From Pectobacterium fontis (lineage in GTDB: Bacteria; Pseudomonadota; Gammaproteobacteria; Enterobacterales; Enterobacteriaceae): 64,000 nt of DNA. This document shows positions 18,510-26,995 of this stretch, piece by piece. The number at the start of each line of letters is the position of its first letter. Position 1 is the stretch's first letter. The position numbers were made by a program, and so were the translations under genes. The stretch is from positions 47,412 through 111,411 of the forward strand of contig NZ_JSXC01000026.1 in the NCBI RefSeq assembly GCF_000803215.1. The letters run 5' to 3'. Under the pieces are notes generated by a model, which saw only the letters and a program-made list of their open reading frames with translations, made no database searches and was not told the origin of the DNA.

Positions 18510-18596
18510 GTGAAAAAAGTGCGTAATTTCTTTAAAAAAATGCTGGCGGCTTACCTGAATACCTATAAAGACGTGCCGCCTGGCGCACTGTTCTAA
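18510..18596 (+). CDS. azuC: AzuC-like 28-residue small membrane-associated protein
   Basis: A GTG at 18510 opens a 28-codon frame, MKKVRNFFKKMLAAYLNTYK then DVPPGALF. The C-terminal KDVPPG and the basic, amphipathic N-terminal helix match E. coli AzuC (28 residues), which binds glycerol-3-phosphate dehydrogenase GlpD; its mRNA also acts as base-pairing regulator AzuR. A second GTG at 18519 (25 residues) has the better-spaced ribosome site, AAGGTG six bases upstream, so the true start is uncertain. The gene stands alone behind a CRP-like site and is followed by two tandem intrinsic terminators, a layout consistent with a dual-function RNA. The base-pairing role here is inferred. Confidence 0.8.
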   Translation: MKKVRNFFKKMLAAYLNTYKDVPPGALF

Positions 18597-18616
18597 GAAT
18601 CTGTGCTATGCATGAA

Positions 18617-18648
18617 GCAGGCCGCCGCCATGGCGGCCTGCTTTTTTT
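18617..18648 (+). terminator. Intrinsic terminator of azuC
   Basis: GCAGGCCGCC (18617-18626) and GGCGGCCTGC (18632-18641) form a perfect 10-bp GC-rich stem with a 5-nt loop, followed by seven Ts. This is a textbook plus-strand terminator 20 bases after the azuC stop. Confidence 0.92.
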
Positions 18649-18650
18649 AT

Positions 18651-18684
18651 GGAATCGATGTGGTTCTGATCCGATTCCTTTTTT
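18651..18684 (+). terminator. Second tandem terminator after azuC
   Basis: GGAATCG (18651-18657) and CGATTCC (18672-18678) form a 7-bp stem with a 14-nt loop and are followed by six Ts. It backs up the first terminator and shields the convergent svx gene ending at 18694. Confidence 0.65.
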
Positions 18685-18693
18685 GCGGTGATA

Positions 18694-20559
18694 TTACTTC
18701 GTGCTGTAGACCGGAACAGCCGTCACTTCTGGCACGGCTTCGGTCAGGTAAGCCCCCGCCGCGCTGCTTTTGACTTCGTTTTCATCAATAAAGCCATAGA
18801 ACACCCCCTGCGAGGCGGAAGTGCCGCGAATTTCCGCATCCCCGCGCATCTGCGCATTGCCTGATAGCACAATGCCACGTTCAAACGCTCCGGGCCCCAT
18901 GAAGACCGTATGCAGCCGCGCATTATCGCGCACGATGGTATTTCCCTGCATTACCGTCAGGCCACTGACCACGGCGCGACCTTCCACTGTTCCGCTCAGA
19001 ATTGTCGCATGATCCTCAATTCTGGCGTTATCCATCACCGTACCGCCGATGACGCGAGCATAAGGCCCGACATACGCGGTAGGAGCAACATTCGCGGAGT
19101 TCGATACCCAGCCACCGCCGTTTGTGTGGCGATAACCGTTAGCGGTGGGATTCGGCGCGCCAGGCTGGCTGCCTTCAGGCCAGACACCAGTGAAATCAGC
19201 CATCCACGGGTAGCGGTAAAGGGAGTAGTAGGCCTGATCCCATTTGATCTTCTGCATTTGCGATGGCGTCCCCATCACCACCATATAAATGCCGCGATCG
19301 TCCTGACGGATAGCGAAGTTTTTCACTGTGGCTGATGCACCGCGCTGCAATTCGCTGTAGCGTGAAACGCCGTCCGAACCGACAGCAACAATCCCCCAAC
19401 GCCAGTCTGAATACGGCTGTGGCATGGTTGTCGGATCGTTTTTCAAGCCAGGGAAACGAGTAATAGCTGATTTACTCTGCACCATGCCACGGAATTTAAC
19501 GGTAATTTTCGTCGCACCGCTTTCTGGGATAAGTTTGACAATGTTGTAGCCTAACTGCTGTGGCGCCTGATCGAACGGTACAGAGAAGCGTCGCAGGCTG
19601 GCGCTGGCACCGACAACTGGCTCAAGCGCGGTCGTTCTCAGCAAACGGTCAGCGTTATTCTGGTTGGGTTGAACTGCACCATAGCCGCCGTAAGTTGAGC
19701 GATAAAAACGGCCACGATCGAAACCGTCTGGATCGATGTAATCCCAGTTGACGTTGTGCATCGCCCAGTCGCCGAAGACATCGTTGAATTCAGACTGGCT
19801 CCAGCCCATGTTGGTACGCAGAATAGACAGCGGGTCGGCGGTAGACTGACCGCTTTCGCCCCCTTTCGGCGCTTTTGCCCACATATCGTTAATAGCGCTA
19901 TAGCCAAAGCGATTTTTCAGGTATTCCATAAACTGCCAGTTGCAGTAACGATTACGTGTTGAACCTAGATAGATATGCGGGTAGTTGACCTGCATTTCCG
20001 AACAGTGTGCTGACGTCCCACGGAATTCATCCATCTGGTGCGTCATCCAGTTCGCGTGGGATTCCCAAATCCAGCCAACGTAGTTATCTCCGGTACTTTG
20101 GAAGCCGCCGGTTTGTCCTTGCAGCGCATGGGTAAATTCGTGCGCCAGCCCCCAGTTATCTTTGAGTGAGGCTGGCCCAATCCACATCCCCATGCTGCCA
20201 CCGCCAGCAATGCCCCCATAAAGCCCAAAGGTTGGGTCGATGTGAATATTGGCTTTATATTTCACGGTTTGCTTGCAATAAGGTTCAGGGAACTCAATTT
20301 GTTTAATAAACTTATCCCAAATTTGTTCCAGTTTCTGCCCTGCGGCAACCGCATCATTATGGTTAACATCGTTATTATTCCAGCGGAAAGCAAAATGTTC
20401 CGTCTGGTATTTCACGGAAGGCATATCGGTGATGGTGTTATCCACCTGCCAGTTACCCACGATACACGCCTCAGCGGCATTTGCCGTATTGACCATTAAG
20501 GCGCCGCTTAAAACGAATAAGCAGTGTAGCGGTGTGAGAAATGTTTTTATTTTTGGCAT
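18694..20559 (-). CDS. svx: Svx-like secreted virulence metalloprotein
   Basis: I chose the ATG at 20559 (621 residues, MPKIKTFLTP) preceded by AGGAAAAGGA; an in-frame ATG at 20577 lacks such a site. A signal peptide ends near residue 28 (NTANA). HEFTH at 140-144 is the HExxH zinc-protease motif, in a catalytic-looking region with WESHANWMTHQ downstream. The protein resembles Svx of Pectobacterium atrosepticum, secreted through the type II Out system and related to Xanthomonas AvrXca. The C-terminal third has left-handed-helix-like repeats (ARIEDHATILSGTVEGRAVV). Its substrate is unknown. Single gene with terminators on both sides. Confidence 0.85.
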   Translation of the reverse strand: MPKIKTFLTPLHCLFVLSGALMVNTANAAEACIVGNWQVDNTITDMPSVKYQTEHFAFRWNNNDVNHNDAVAAGQKLEQIWDKFIKQIEFPEPYCKQTVKYKANIHIDPTFGLYGGIAGGGSMGMWIGPASLKDNWGLAHEFTHALQGQTGGFQSTGDNYVGWIWESHANWMTHQMDEFRGTSAHCSEMQVNYPHIYLGSTRNRYCNWQFMEYLKNRFGYSAINDMWAKAPKGGESGQSTADPLSILRTNMGWSQSEFNDVFGDWAMHNVNWDYIDPDGFDRGRFYRSTYGGYGAVQPNQNNADRLLRTTALEPVVGASASLRRFSVPFDQAPQQLGYNIVKLIPESGATKITVKFRGMVQSKSAITRFPGLKNDPTTMPQPYSDWRWGIVAVGSDGVSRYSELQRGASATVKNFAIRQDDRGIYMVVMGTPSQMQKIKWDQAYYSLYRYPWMADFTGVWPEGSQPGAPNPTANGYRHTNGGGWVSNSANVAPTAYVGPYARVIGGTVMDNARIEDHATILSGTVEGRAVVSGLTVMQGNTIVRDNARLHTVFMGPGAFERGIVLSGNAQMRGDAEIRGTSASQGVFYGFIDENEVKSSAAGAYLTEAVPEVTAVPVYSTK

Positions 20560-20684
20560 AAATCCTTTTCCTAGCATGAATATTATTAATCAGTCTTATT
20601 ATTCCATGAAGAAGACTTTTTACGAGAATACATAAGACCTATCCCAAGGCCATCGTGGCCTATTCTGCTTAAGTAAAAAACATA

Positions 20685-20708
20685 TCGGCCTCTGTAGAGA
20701 GAGGCCGA
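20685..20708 (-). terminator. Intrinsic terminator for the LuxR/GNAT transcript
   Basis: TCGGCCTCT and AGAGGCCGA form a perfect 9-bp stem with a 6-nt loop. On the minus strand it is followed by TATGTTTTTT. It would stop transcription from the luxR-type gene before svx. Confidence 0.75.
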
Positions 20709-20743
20709 CTGGATTATAGATTAATTTTATCTTGTTACCTATT

Positions 20744-20971
20744 TCATTTTAATTTTTGGTTATGATCGGGTTTCCTAAAATAAGTATGGTTATTGATCTT
20801 ATCGAAAATGGTGAAGCCAATAAAAGTAGGGATATTCCTGAGTTGGCGTAATGAATGACCGAACGCTGTATTAACATAAGCTGGCATGATGTGATTAACA
20901 TGCTGATTTATGCTACTATGTTTAAGAAAGGCATCCGGGCATTCAGTGCAACACCGTGACGGATCCATCAT
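20744..20971 (-). CDS. Doubtful 75-residue frame downstream of the LuxR-type gene
   Basis: The frame starts 14 bases after the LuxR-type stop codon and ends 36 bp before the terminator hairpin, so it lies inside the same predicted transcript. The start MMDPSRCCTECPDAF has two CxxC-like cysteines, but the ribosome site is weak and I recognise no family. It may be a real small protein or chance. Confidence 0.2.
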   Translation of the reverse strand: MMDPSRCCTECPDAFLKHSSINQHVNHIMPAYVNTAFGHSLRQLRNIPTFIGFTIFDKINNHTYFRKPDHNQKLK

Positions 20972-20985
20972 GTAGATATCTTCTC

Positions 20986-21675
20986 TTATATAAATTGAAT
21001 GCCTTTTTCGATGAGAAAGTTAGGTATATAACCGTCGATCCCAAGATGATGACAAAATTCCTCAAACTGAGGCAACGAATGTACCTCTGCCTTTTGGTAC
21101 ATATTGTATATTCTATTTCCAATCGTTTTTGGAGATATGTTCATTTTTCTTGCGATCTCTTTATTGGAAAAACGCTGTAATATTAGAAATATAATATCTA
21201 ATTCTGACTGGGTAAAAATACTAGTCGTTAACTCGGTTTGTAACGTTGTCGGTTTCTTTTGGTCTATGTATATGAGTGGCGAGCGTGTATCTAACGGCCT
21301 GGCATTCCACATTGTACCAATACAAAGTTTATTCTCATCAAAGATAGGAATTTTTTCGCTGACGAAGGGCGCTAATGTTTTCTTTCCATACCAATAGTGT
21401 GTTTCGATCACGGTTACTCGTTGTTCACTGTTCTCCGTCAGTCTATCATGTTCTCTTAAATCGTCTGAAAGCTCAGCCCAACTGGCGGGGAATTCATCAT
21501 CTAGCCGTCCTTCAATATCAAAATTCGGTGGTGTATTGGTATAAAGATAGGCAGTTTTATTCATGTAAACGTGGCGTGATGATAAATCTTTAATCCCCCA
21601 CGGTTCATTTAAACATTCCATCATAATAATCAAATTTCGAATATAATCAGTTATGTTTTTCTGTAATGATGGCAT
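20986..21675 (-). CDS. PAS/LuxR-type helix-turn-helix regulator
   Basis: The 229-residue protein has an N-terminal PAS-like sensor region (PWGIKDLSSRHVYMNKTAYLYTN, residues 25-47; a later ETHYWYGKKTLAPFVSEKIPIF stretch). The C-terminal LuxR-type helix-turn-helix is at about 155-200 (FTQSELDIIFLILQRFSNKE, IARKMNISPKTIGNRIYNMY). It lacks an autoinducer-binding domain, so it is not a LuxR/ExpR quorum receptor in the strict sense. AGGAGGGCAGG precedes the ATG. It lies 29 bp after a GNAT gene on the same strand, and svx is downstream beyond a terminator. Its targets and signal are unknown. Confidence 0.8.
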   Translation of the reverse strand: MPSLQKNITDYIRNLIIMMECLNEPWGIKDLSSRHVYMNKTAYLYTNTPPNFDIEGRLDDEFPASWAELSDDLREHDRLTENSEQRVTVIETHYWYGKKTLAPFVSEKIPIFDENKLCIGTMWNARPLDTRSPLIYIDQKKPTTLQTELTTSIFTQSELDIIFLILQRFSNKEIARKMNISPKTIGNRIYNMYQKAEVHSLPQFEEFCHHLGIDGYIPNFLIEKGIQFI

Positions 21676-21704
21676 CCTGCCCTCCTTAATAAATCGGGGT
21701 TAAT

Positions 21705-22118
21705 TTAACGGATTAATTTGGCTAAATAATATCGAGTATGTTTGTGTGCATAACCTGGTAAATTTCCATACTCTTTGTATCCCAGTTTTTCGTAGAATCC
21801 CTTGGCTTGGAATTCGAAAGTATCAACATAAGCGAGATGGCATCCGCGTTGTAATGCTTCTTTTTCAGCATGTTGCATTAGTTTCCTACCCAGACCGTTT
21901 TTACGATGCTCATCGCTAACCCACAGATATTGAACTTCCAATGCTCCCCACCAGGTTCTGGAGATTAACCCAGCGATAATATTATTTTCATCATCTTTGA
22001 AATTTAAAAATAGAGGGGAAATATCTACAGCATCGTACTGCTCATTGTGTTTCCAAAGACTTGCTATTACAAATTCTTCTTCATCTGAATCTGGCGTATT
22101 AGTAATATTTAGATGCAT
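21705..22118 (-). CDS. GNAT-family N-acetyltransferase
   Basis: The protein is 137 residues. The acetyl-CoA binding motif A reads VSDEHRKNGLGRKLMQHAEKEA (about 77-98), and the end YVDTFEFQAKGFYEKLGYKE is the usual GNAT motif B. The substrate is unknown. It is likely co-transcribed with the PAS/LuxR-type gene 29 bp downstream; the pairing might mean the regulator controls it or that it modifies the same signal. Confidence 0.85.
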   Translation of the reverse strand: MHLNITNTPDSDEEEFVIASLWKHNEQYDAVDISPLFLNFKDDENNIIAGLISRTWWGALEVQYLWVSDEHRKNGLGRKLMQHAEKEALQRGCHLAYVDTFEFQAKGFYEKLGYKEYGNLPGYAHKHTRYYLAKLIR

Positions 22119-22482
22119 TACAATAAAACCTCATTATTATCACGCTAAGTTATGCCGTCAATATGTGTATTTCTCTATCATATTAAATGTATTTATGCAA
22201 GAGTGAGTTTTACTCGTTCTTAAGTAACGAAGTGGCGTTATGATAAACCACATAGATTGATATTTATCGATCATATTTCTGATAAAAATCAGAACGTAAG
22301 CATGTATTTGCCTCACCAGGGAAAATACCAGATTATTTATAATAAAAAAGTATGTTTTGTCGAAAAATGTGTTTTTGTGAGTGTGGGTTACTTCCCGCTT
22401 CTCTTGAAAACCGATATTGATTAAAAACACCAAATGGAGGTAAGCAGGAGGAAATCCCCCTGCTTGAGTGACCGCAGGGCGA
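22119..22482. other. AT-rich intergenic region
   Basis: 364 bp of AT-rich sequence precede the GNAT gene. A terminator hairpin for the metallo-hydrolase lies at its right end. A 91-codon minus-strand frame (22158-22433) looks like chance. No other signal is recognised. Confidence 0.5.
22442..22465 (-). terminator. Hairpin after the metallo-hydrolase gene
   Basis: AAGCAGG (22442-22448) and CCTGCTT (22459-22465), with inner GG/CC pairs, form a 9-bp stem with one mismatch. It lies 18 bp beyond the minus-strand stop, and a T-rich stretch follows about 10 bases later on that strand. Confidence 0.5.
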
Positions 22483-23466
22483 TTATTGTGCCAACCCTGA
22501 CAAGCTGTAATTCGCCGGAAGCCAGCGGTAACCGTTGGTCGTTCCGTTACGTTCCAGACGTGTACTCACATGGCCAATACCGGGAAAGGGCAGGTGAGCG
22601 CCTGCCACCCAGTAACCCTGACTCGCGGCGTCAGCCAGCGCTTTATTGCGGGATTCTGTCGCTTGATCCATATTCGAATCAAAGCTGATCGTGGTGGAGG
22701 GTAAGCTCATTTGCACCGCCTCCGCATGAATGATGTCTCCCCATGCCAGCAGCTTTTTCCCTTCGCTCTCGATCATAAAAGAGGTATGTCCCGGAGTATG
22801 TCCTGGGCTGGGGATCGCGGTGATGCCCGGCAGCAGGGTAGTTTGTTGGGCTGGGAAGGTTTTCAGTTTGTTCTCTTTGCGAATGGCATCAAAGATATTT
22901 TGCACGCGCTGATACGCTGCCTTTCTGTTCTCTGGCGCACTCTTCAGGTTATCCGGGCTGAGCCAAAAGTCGCTTTCTGGCTGGCTGACGTAAACGGTGG
23001 CATTTGGATAGTTCAGCTTATTGTCCTGCACCAGACCGCCAAAATGGTCGCCATGCAGGTGGGTCATCAGCACGATATCGACTTGCTCTGGCTTGTAACC
23101 GGCTGCAATCAGATTCGGTAGCACTTTCCCGACGGTGGGATTGCTCTGCTTACCGTTGCCGGTATCGATCAGAATCAGGTGCTTGCCAGTATTGACCAAA
23201 TACGCGTTGATCGACGTTTCCACCTGCGGCGTCAGGGCTTTTTCCGCCAGCAGTTCGGTGATTGTTTCCGGTGGCGTTCGTTGCAACAGTTTATCCATTG
23301 GCATGGTGTTGGTGCCATCAGCCAGCGCAGTAATTTCGAACTTGCCCAGCATCATGCGGTAATAACCCGGCTGAGTTTTAACCTGAGCGATATCCTGTGC
23401 CTGTGTAAATGCAGGAACAAAGGCGCACGAGATGAGCAGCAAGGTGAAAGATTTCAATAACTTCAT
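22483..23466 (-). CDS. Secreted metallo-beta-lactamase-fold hydrolase
   Basis: The 327-residue protein starts with a signal peptide (MKLLKSFTLLLISCAFVPAFTQA). The zinc motif HLHGDH lies at about 136-141, with SPGHTPGHTSF and an aspartate in WGDIIH as further ligands, all expected for two-zinc hydrolases of this fold. AHL lactonases, phosphodiesterases and methyl-parathion-type hydrolases share this pattern, so the substrate cannot be read from sequence. Export to the periplasm argues against classical cytoplasmic AHL lactonase activity. Single gene, divergent from queE. Confidence 0.85.
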   Translation of the reverse strand: MKLLKSFTLLLISCAFVPAFTQAQDIAQVKTQPGYYRMMLGKFEITALADGTNTMPMDKLLQRTPPETITELLAEKALTPQVETSINAYLVNTGKHLILIDTGNGKQSNPTVGKVLPNLIAAGYKPEQVDIVLMTHLHGDHFGGLVQDNKLNYPNATVYVSQPESDFWLSPDNLKSAPENRKAAYQRVQNIFDAIRKENKLKTFPAQQTTLLPGITAIPSPGHTPGHTSFMIESEGKKLLAWGDIIHAEAVQMSLPSTTISFDSNMDQATESRNKALADAASQGYWVAGAHLPFPGIGHVSTRLERNGTTNGYRWLPANYSLSGLAQ

Positions 23467-23668
23467 TGGTTTTTGTCCTTGTTAGCAATGAAACGTAATA
23501 AAAGCAGGCAAAATCTTAACAACAGAGTGATTATTGACGCACGAGGCGAATTACTCAACTGTTCCCGAACGGCATGTTTTCGCCAGATGTGTCACCGCAT
23601 CGCCGCCATCCTGCAACACGAATGATTTAGGGTATAATGTGTTTTTCAGCGAGCGAGACAGTAAAAAC

Positions 23669-24340
23669 ATGCAGTACCCGATTAATGAAATGTTCCAGAC
23701 GTTACAGGGCGAAGGCTATTTTACCGGGGTTCCTGCGGTATTTGTGCGCCTGCAAGGGTGTCCGGTAGGCTGTAGCTGGTGCGATACCAAACACACCTGG
23801 GACAAGCTGGCAGAGCGGGAAACCTCATTGGATCAGGTGCTGGTAAAAACGCAAGAAAGTGATGCCTGGGGCGCGGCGAGCGTGGACGATATTTTGGCGC
23901 AGATGGCGCAGCAAGGCTATACGGCGCGCCACATCGTTATCACCGGCGGTGAGCCGTGCATCCACGATTTAGCCCCGCTGACGCTACAGCTTGAGCAACA
24001 AGGGTTTAGCTGCCAGATCGAAACCAGCGGCACACACGAGGTGCGCTGTTCGCCCAAAACCTGGGTGACGGTATCGCCGAAGGTGAACATGCGTGGTGGC
24101 ATGAAGGTGCTCGATCAGGCGCTGCAACGGGCGGATGAGGTCAAACATCCCGTGGCGCGGGAACGTGATATTGACGCGCTGGATGCGCTGCTGGCGCGGC
24201 TCGATGATGATAAACCGCGGATTGTGGCGCTACAGCCGATCAGTCAGAAAGAAGAGGCGACCAAACTGTGCATCGCGACCTGCATCGCCCGCAACTGGCG
24301 GCTTTCCATGCAGACGCATAAATACCTGAATATTGCCTGA
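23669..24340 (+). CDS. queE: 7-carboxy-7-deazaguanine synthase QueE
   Basis: I chose the ATG at 23669 (223 residues), because MQYPINEMFQTLQGEGYFTG is the exact type of QueE N terminus; the frame is open to 23534. The radical-SAM cluster motif is CPVGCSWC (Cx3CxxC), and HVVITGGEP-type ITGGEPCIHD is the SAM-binding glycine motif. QueE converts 6-carboxytetrahydropterin to 7-carboxy-7-deazaguanine in preQ0/queuosine synthesis. The preceding enzyme, QueD, is encoded convergently next door. Confidence 0.96.
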   Translation: MQYPINEMFQTLQGEGYFTGVPAVFVRLQGCPVGCSWCDTKHTWDKLAERETSLDQVLVKTQESDAWGAASVDDILAQMAQQGYTARHIVITGGEPCIHDLAPLTLQLEQQGFSCQIETSGTHEVRCSPKTWVTVSPKVNMRGGMKVLDQALQRADEVKHPVARERDIDALDALLARLDDDKPRIVALQPISQKEEATKLCIATCIARNWRLSMQTHKYLNIA

Positions 24341-24345
24341 TATCA

Positions 24346-24374
24346 GCGGCGTGAGAGAAGGGCACTCACGCCGC
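24346..24374. terminator. Bidirectional hairpin between queE and queD
   Basis: GCGGCGTGAG (24346-24355) and CTCACGCCGC (24365-24374) form a perfect 10-bp stem with a 9-nt loop between two convergent genes. There is no T tract, but position and strength suggest a shared terminator. Confidence 0.65.
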
Positions 24375-24383
24375 CCTTCCGCG

Positions 24384-24746
24384 TTACTCGCCTTTATAGA
24401 CGCAGCCCGCGGTGCAGGTTTCTTTCACCATCACCGCGCTGAGCAAGGGTAATGTCGGTTTCAACTGCTGCCAGATCCAGTGTGCCAGCACTTCGCTGGT
24501 TGGATTTTCCAGACCGGGGATCTCATTCAGATAATGATGATCCAACCGTTCCCAGGTCGGCTTGAACGCGGCTTTCAGTTCAGAAAAATCCATCACCCAA
24601 CCCGTATACGGATCCACTTCACCGGTAATCTCCAGTCTCACCATGAAAGAGTGCCCATGCAGTCGCCCGCATTTGTGTCCTTCCGGTACATGAGGCAAAT
24701 GATGTGCGGCTTCAAACTGAAAATCTTTAAATAGTGTAGTGACCAT
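24384..24746 (-). CDS. queD: 6-carboxytetrahydropterin synthase QueD
   Basis: The 120-residue length is typical. Zinc ligands are His15 or His16 (EAAHHLP), His30 and His32 (RLHGHSF); catalytic Cys26 lies in [14 protein letters not shown] and the late [11 protein letters not shown] are conserved. QueD converts dihydroneopterin triphosphate to 6-carboxytetrahydropterin, the substrate of QueE. It is convergent with queE, with a shared hairpin between them. Confidence 0.96.
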   Translation of the reverse strand: MVTTLFKDFQFEAAHHLPHVPEGHKCGRLHGHSFMVRLEITGEVDPYTGWVMDFSELKAAFKPTWERLDHHYLNEIPGLENPTSEVLAHWIWQQLKPTLPLLSAVMVKETCTAGCVYKGE

Positions 24747-25162
24747 CGCGATGTTCCCGGTATCGTTCTGAAAAAAGAGCTTCCAGAATTAGAGTATGCA
24801 AAAAACCGTCGCATACTACCCGAAAGCGTCGCTCGAAGCACTTATCACCTGCACCATTAGGCTATTCATTTGCCATTTTGCTCGCTGTCTGTGTCCACTT
24901 GACGTGGCTAACAGCAACCCTCCTTCCTCCCGGCATTGCGCTTGCGACACGTATGAAACGCACGCGCCATCAGCTATAACACTTTAAGCAATAAGGGCTA
25001 TCAGAAAAACCATTTAGTCATTTTGGTTATTTAATATTTCCATCATTTCTTTAATTGTTAAGATACAGACCGTTACCCTTATCCTCCATCCATCTTTTTA
25101 TTGCCTATTTTGGTATTAGCGTCGTTGGCTAACTGCGCAGGCACAAGGAAACAGAAATCACA
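24747..25162. other. Divergent queD/cysJ control region
   Basis: 416 bp separate queD (minus) and cysJ (plus). CysB control of cysJIH is expected from enterobacteria, but CysB sites are too loose to call by eye. The stretch at 25030-25110 is AT-rich as for a promoter, and AAGGAA lies before cysJ. No gene is seen. Confidence 0.5.
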
Positions 25163-26995
25163 ATGACAACTCCGGTTTCCCCCATTTCATTGCTTCCGCT
25201 GAGTGCGGAGCAATTAACACGTTTACAGGCGGCGACCGGTGATTTCTCATCGACGCAGTTGGCCTGGCTATCTGGCTATTTCTGGGGGCTGGTTCAGCAG
25301 CCAGAGAATGTGCAGCCGGGCGCGATAACCGCCACGGCAACGACCGCCGCCGCCGCAGTGAGCGTGCCGGTACAAACGATTACGCTGATCTCCGCCTCAC
25401 AGACTGGCAATGCGCGTCGGGTGGCGGAGCAACTGCGTGACGATCTGCTGGCAGCTAAACTGTCCGTTAATCTGGTCAATGCGGGCGATTACAAATTCAA
25501 GCAAATCGGACAGGAAAAACTGCTGCTGATCGTGACGTCGACGCAGGGTGAAGGGGAACCACCGGAAGAGGCGGTTGCGCTGCATAAATTCCTGTTGTCC
25601 AAAAAAGCCCCCGAGCTGAAAGACACCGCGTTTGCCGTGTTTGGCCTGGGTGATACTTCTTACGAATTTTTCAGCAAGGCAGGCAAAGATTTCGATGGCC
25701 GTCTGGCTGAATTAGGTGCCGAACGTCTGCTGGATCGTGTGGATGCCGATGTGGATTATCAGGCGCAGGCTGAACAGTGGCGCCGCCAGTTGGTTGATGT
25801 ATTGCAGGCGCGGGTGCCGGTTCAGGGCGCGGCGGTAGCACAGCTTGCCGCTCAAGGGGCACTGGATGAAATTACCAGCAGCCCGTACAGCAAAGTTTCC
25901 CCGCTGCATGCCACGTTTGCGGTGAATCAGAAAGTGACCGGACGCAACTCCGAAAAAGATGTGCGCCATATCGAGATCGATCTGGGGGATTCCGGCTTGC
26001 GTTATCAGCCGGGGGACGCGCTGGGCGTCTGGTTCGATAACGATCCTGCGCTGGTGCAGGAGTTGCTGGAACTGCTGTGGCTGAAAGGCGATGAGTCCGT
26101 CAGCGTTGACGGCAAGACGTTGCCATTATCGCAGGCGCTGAAAATCCACTTTGAGCTGACGCAGAACACCGCGCCGATCGTCGAGAAATATGCAGCACTG
26201 TCGCGTAATGACACGCTGCTGTCGCTGCTGGCCGATAAGCCTGCGCTTCAGCAGTTTGCCCAGCGTACGCCTCTGGTGGATATGGTGCGACAAGCGCCGG
26301 CGGAACTAACGGCGGAGCAACTGATAGGTCTGCTGCGTCCGTTAACGCCGCGTCTTTATTCCATTGCTTCCTCACAGGCGGAAGTGGAAAGCGAAGTCCA
26401 CATCACCGTTGGCGTGGTGCGCTACGACTACGAAGGCCGTGCGCGTGCTGGCGGCGCATCCAGCTATCTGGCCGACAGGCTGAGCGAAGACGATGAGATT
26501 CGCGTTTTCATCGAACACAACGATAATTTCCGTTTGCCAGCCAATTCCGACACGCCGGTCATCATGATTGGGCCGGGCTCCGGGATTGCGCCGTTCCGCG
26601 CGTTCATGCAGCAGCGCGATGCCGAAGGGGCGGAAGGTAAAAACTGGCTGTTCTTTGGTAACCCGCACTTTACGGAAGATTTTCTGTATCAGGTTGAATG
26701 GCAGCGCTACGTTAAAGATGGGCTGTTGACCCACATCGATCTGGCCTGGTCACGCGATCAGGCTCACAAGGTGTATGTTCAGGACAAACTACGGGAAAAA
26801 GGCGCAGAGGTCTGGCGCTGGCTTCAGGACGGCGCGCACCTGTATGTGTGTGGTGATGCCAACCGTATGGCGAAAGACGTCGAGCAGGCGCTGCTGGATG
26901 TGATAGTTGAGCATGGCGGCATGGACAGTGAACAGGCCGATGAATTTTTAAGCGATCTGCGCCTTGAGCGCCGTTATCAGCGAGATGTGTACTAA
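25163..26995 (+). CDS. cysJ: Sulfite reductase flavoprotein subunit CysJ
   Basis: The 610-residue length is close to the enterobacterial norm. After a short N-terminal linker, the flavodoxin FMN domain (about 73-210) includes [20 protein letters not shown] and [13 protein letters not shown]. The FAD domain carries [12 protein letters not shown], and the NADPH domain carries [20 protein letters not shown] and [14 protein letters not shown]. CysJ passes electrons from NADPH to CysI. The stop overlaps the cysI start (TAATG), so the genes are translationally coupled in the cysJIH operon. Confidence 0.97.
   Translation: MTTPVSPISLLPLSAEQLTRLQAATGDFSSTQLAWLSGYFWGLVQQPENVQPGAITATATTAAAAVSVPVQTITLISASQTGNARRVAEQLRDDLLAAKLSVNLVNAGDYKFKQIGQEKLLLIVTSTQGEGEPPEEAVALHKFLLSKKAPELKDTAFAVFGLGDTSYEFFSKAGKDFDGRLAELGAERLLDRVDADVDYQAQAEQWRRQLVDVLQARVPVQGAAVAQLAAQGALDEITSSPYSKVSPLHATFAVNQKVTGRNSEKDVRHIEIDLGDSGLRYQPGDALGVWFDNDPALVQELLELLWLKGDESVSVDGKTLPLSQALKIHFELTQNTAPIVEKYAALSRNDTLLSLLADKPALQQFAQRTPLVDMVRQAPAELTAEQLIGLLRPLTPRLYSIASSQAEVESEVHITVGVVRYDYEGRARAGGASSYLADRLSEDDEIRVFIEHNDNFRLPANSDTPVIMIGPGSGIAPFRAFMQQRDAEGAEGKNWLFFGNPHFTEDFLYQVEWQRYVKDGLLTHIDLAWSRDQAHKVYVQDKLREKGAEVWRWLQDGAHLYVCGDANRMAKDVEQALLDVIVEHGGMDSEQADEFLSDLRLERRYQRDVY

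Larger units (their letters stand above)
20560..20985. other. Intergenic region between svx and the LuxR-type gene
   Basis: These 426 bp hold the svx promoter region, a small AGGCCA/TGGCCT hairpin near 20647-20661, a minus-strand terminator at 20685-20708, and a 75-codon minus-strand frame of doubtful reality listed separately. Svx-family genes are known quorum-sensing targets, but I did not identify a regulator site. Confidence 0.5.

Noticed and set aside
20986..21675. Quorum-sensing LuxR/ExpR receptor
   Set aside because: The N-terminal region is PAS-like and lacks the conserved autoinducer-binding tryptophan/tyrosine/aspartate set; no luxI-type gene is nearby.
22158..22433. 91-codon minus-strand frame in the gap between the GNAT and metallo-hydrolase genes
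   Set aside because: Low-complexity AT-rich translation with no motif or ribosome site; likely chance.
22483..23466. AHL lactonase (quorum quenching)
   Set aside because: The zinc motif fits, but the signal peptide and overall sequence do not single out lactonases from other metallo-hydrolases of the fold.
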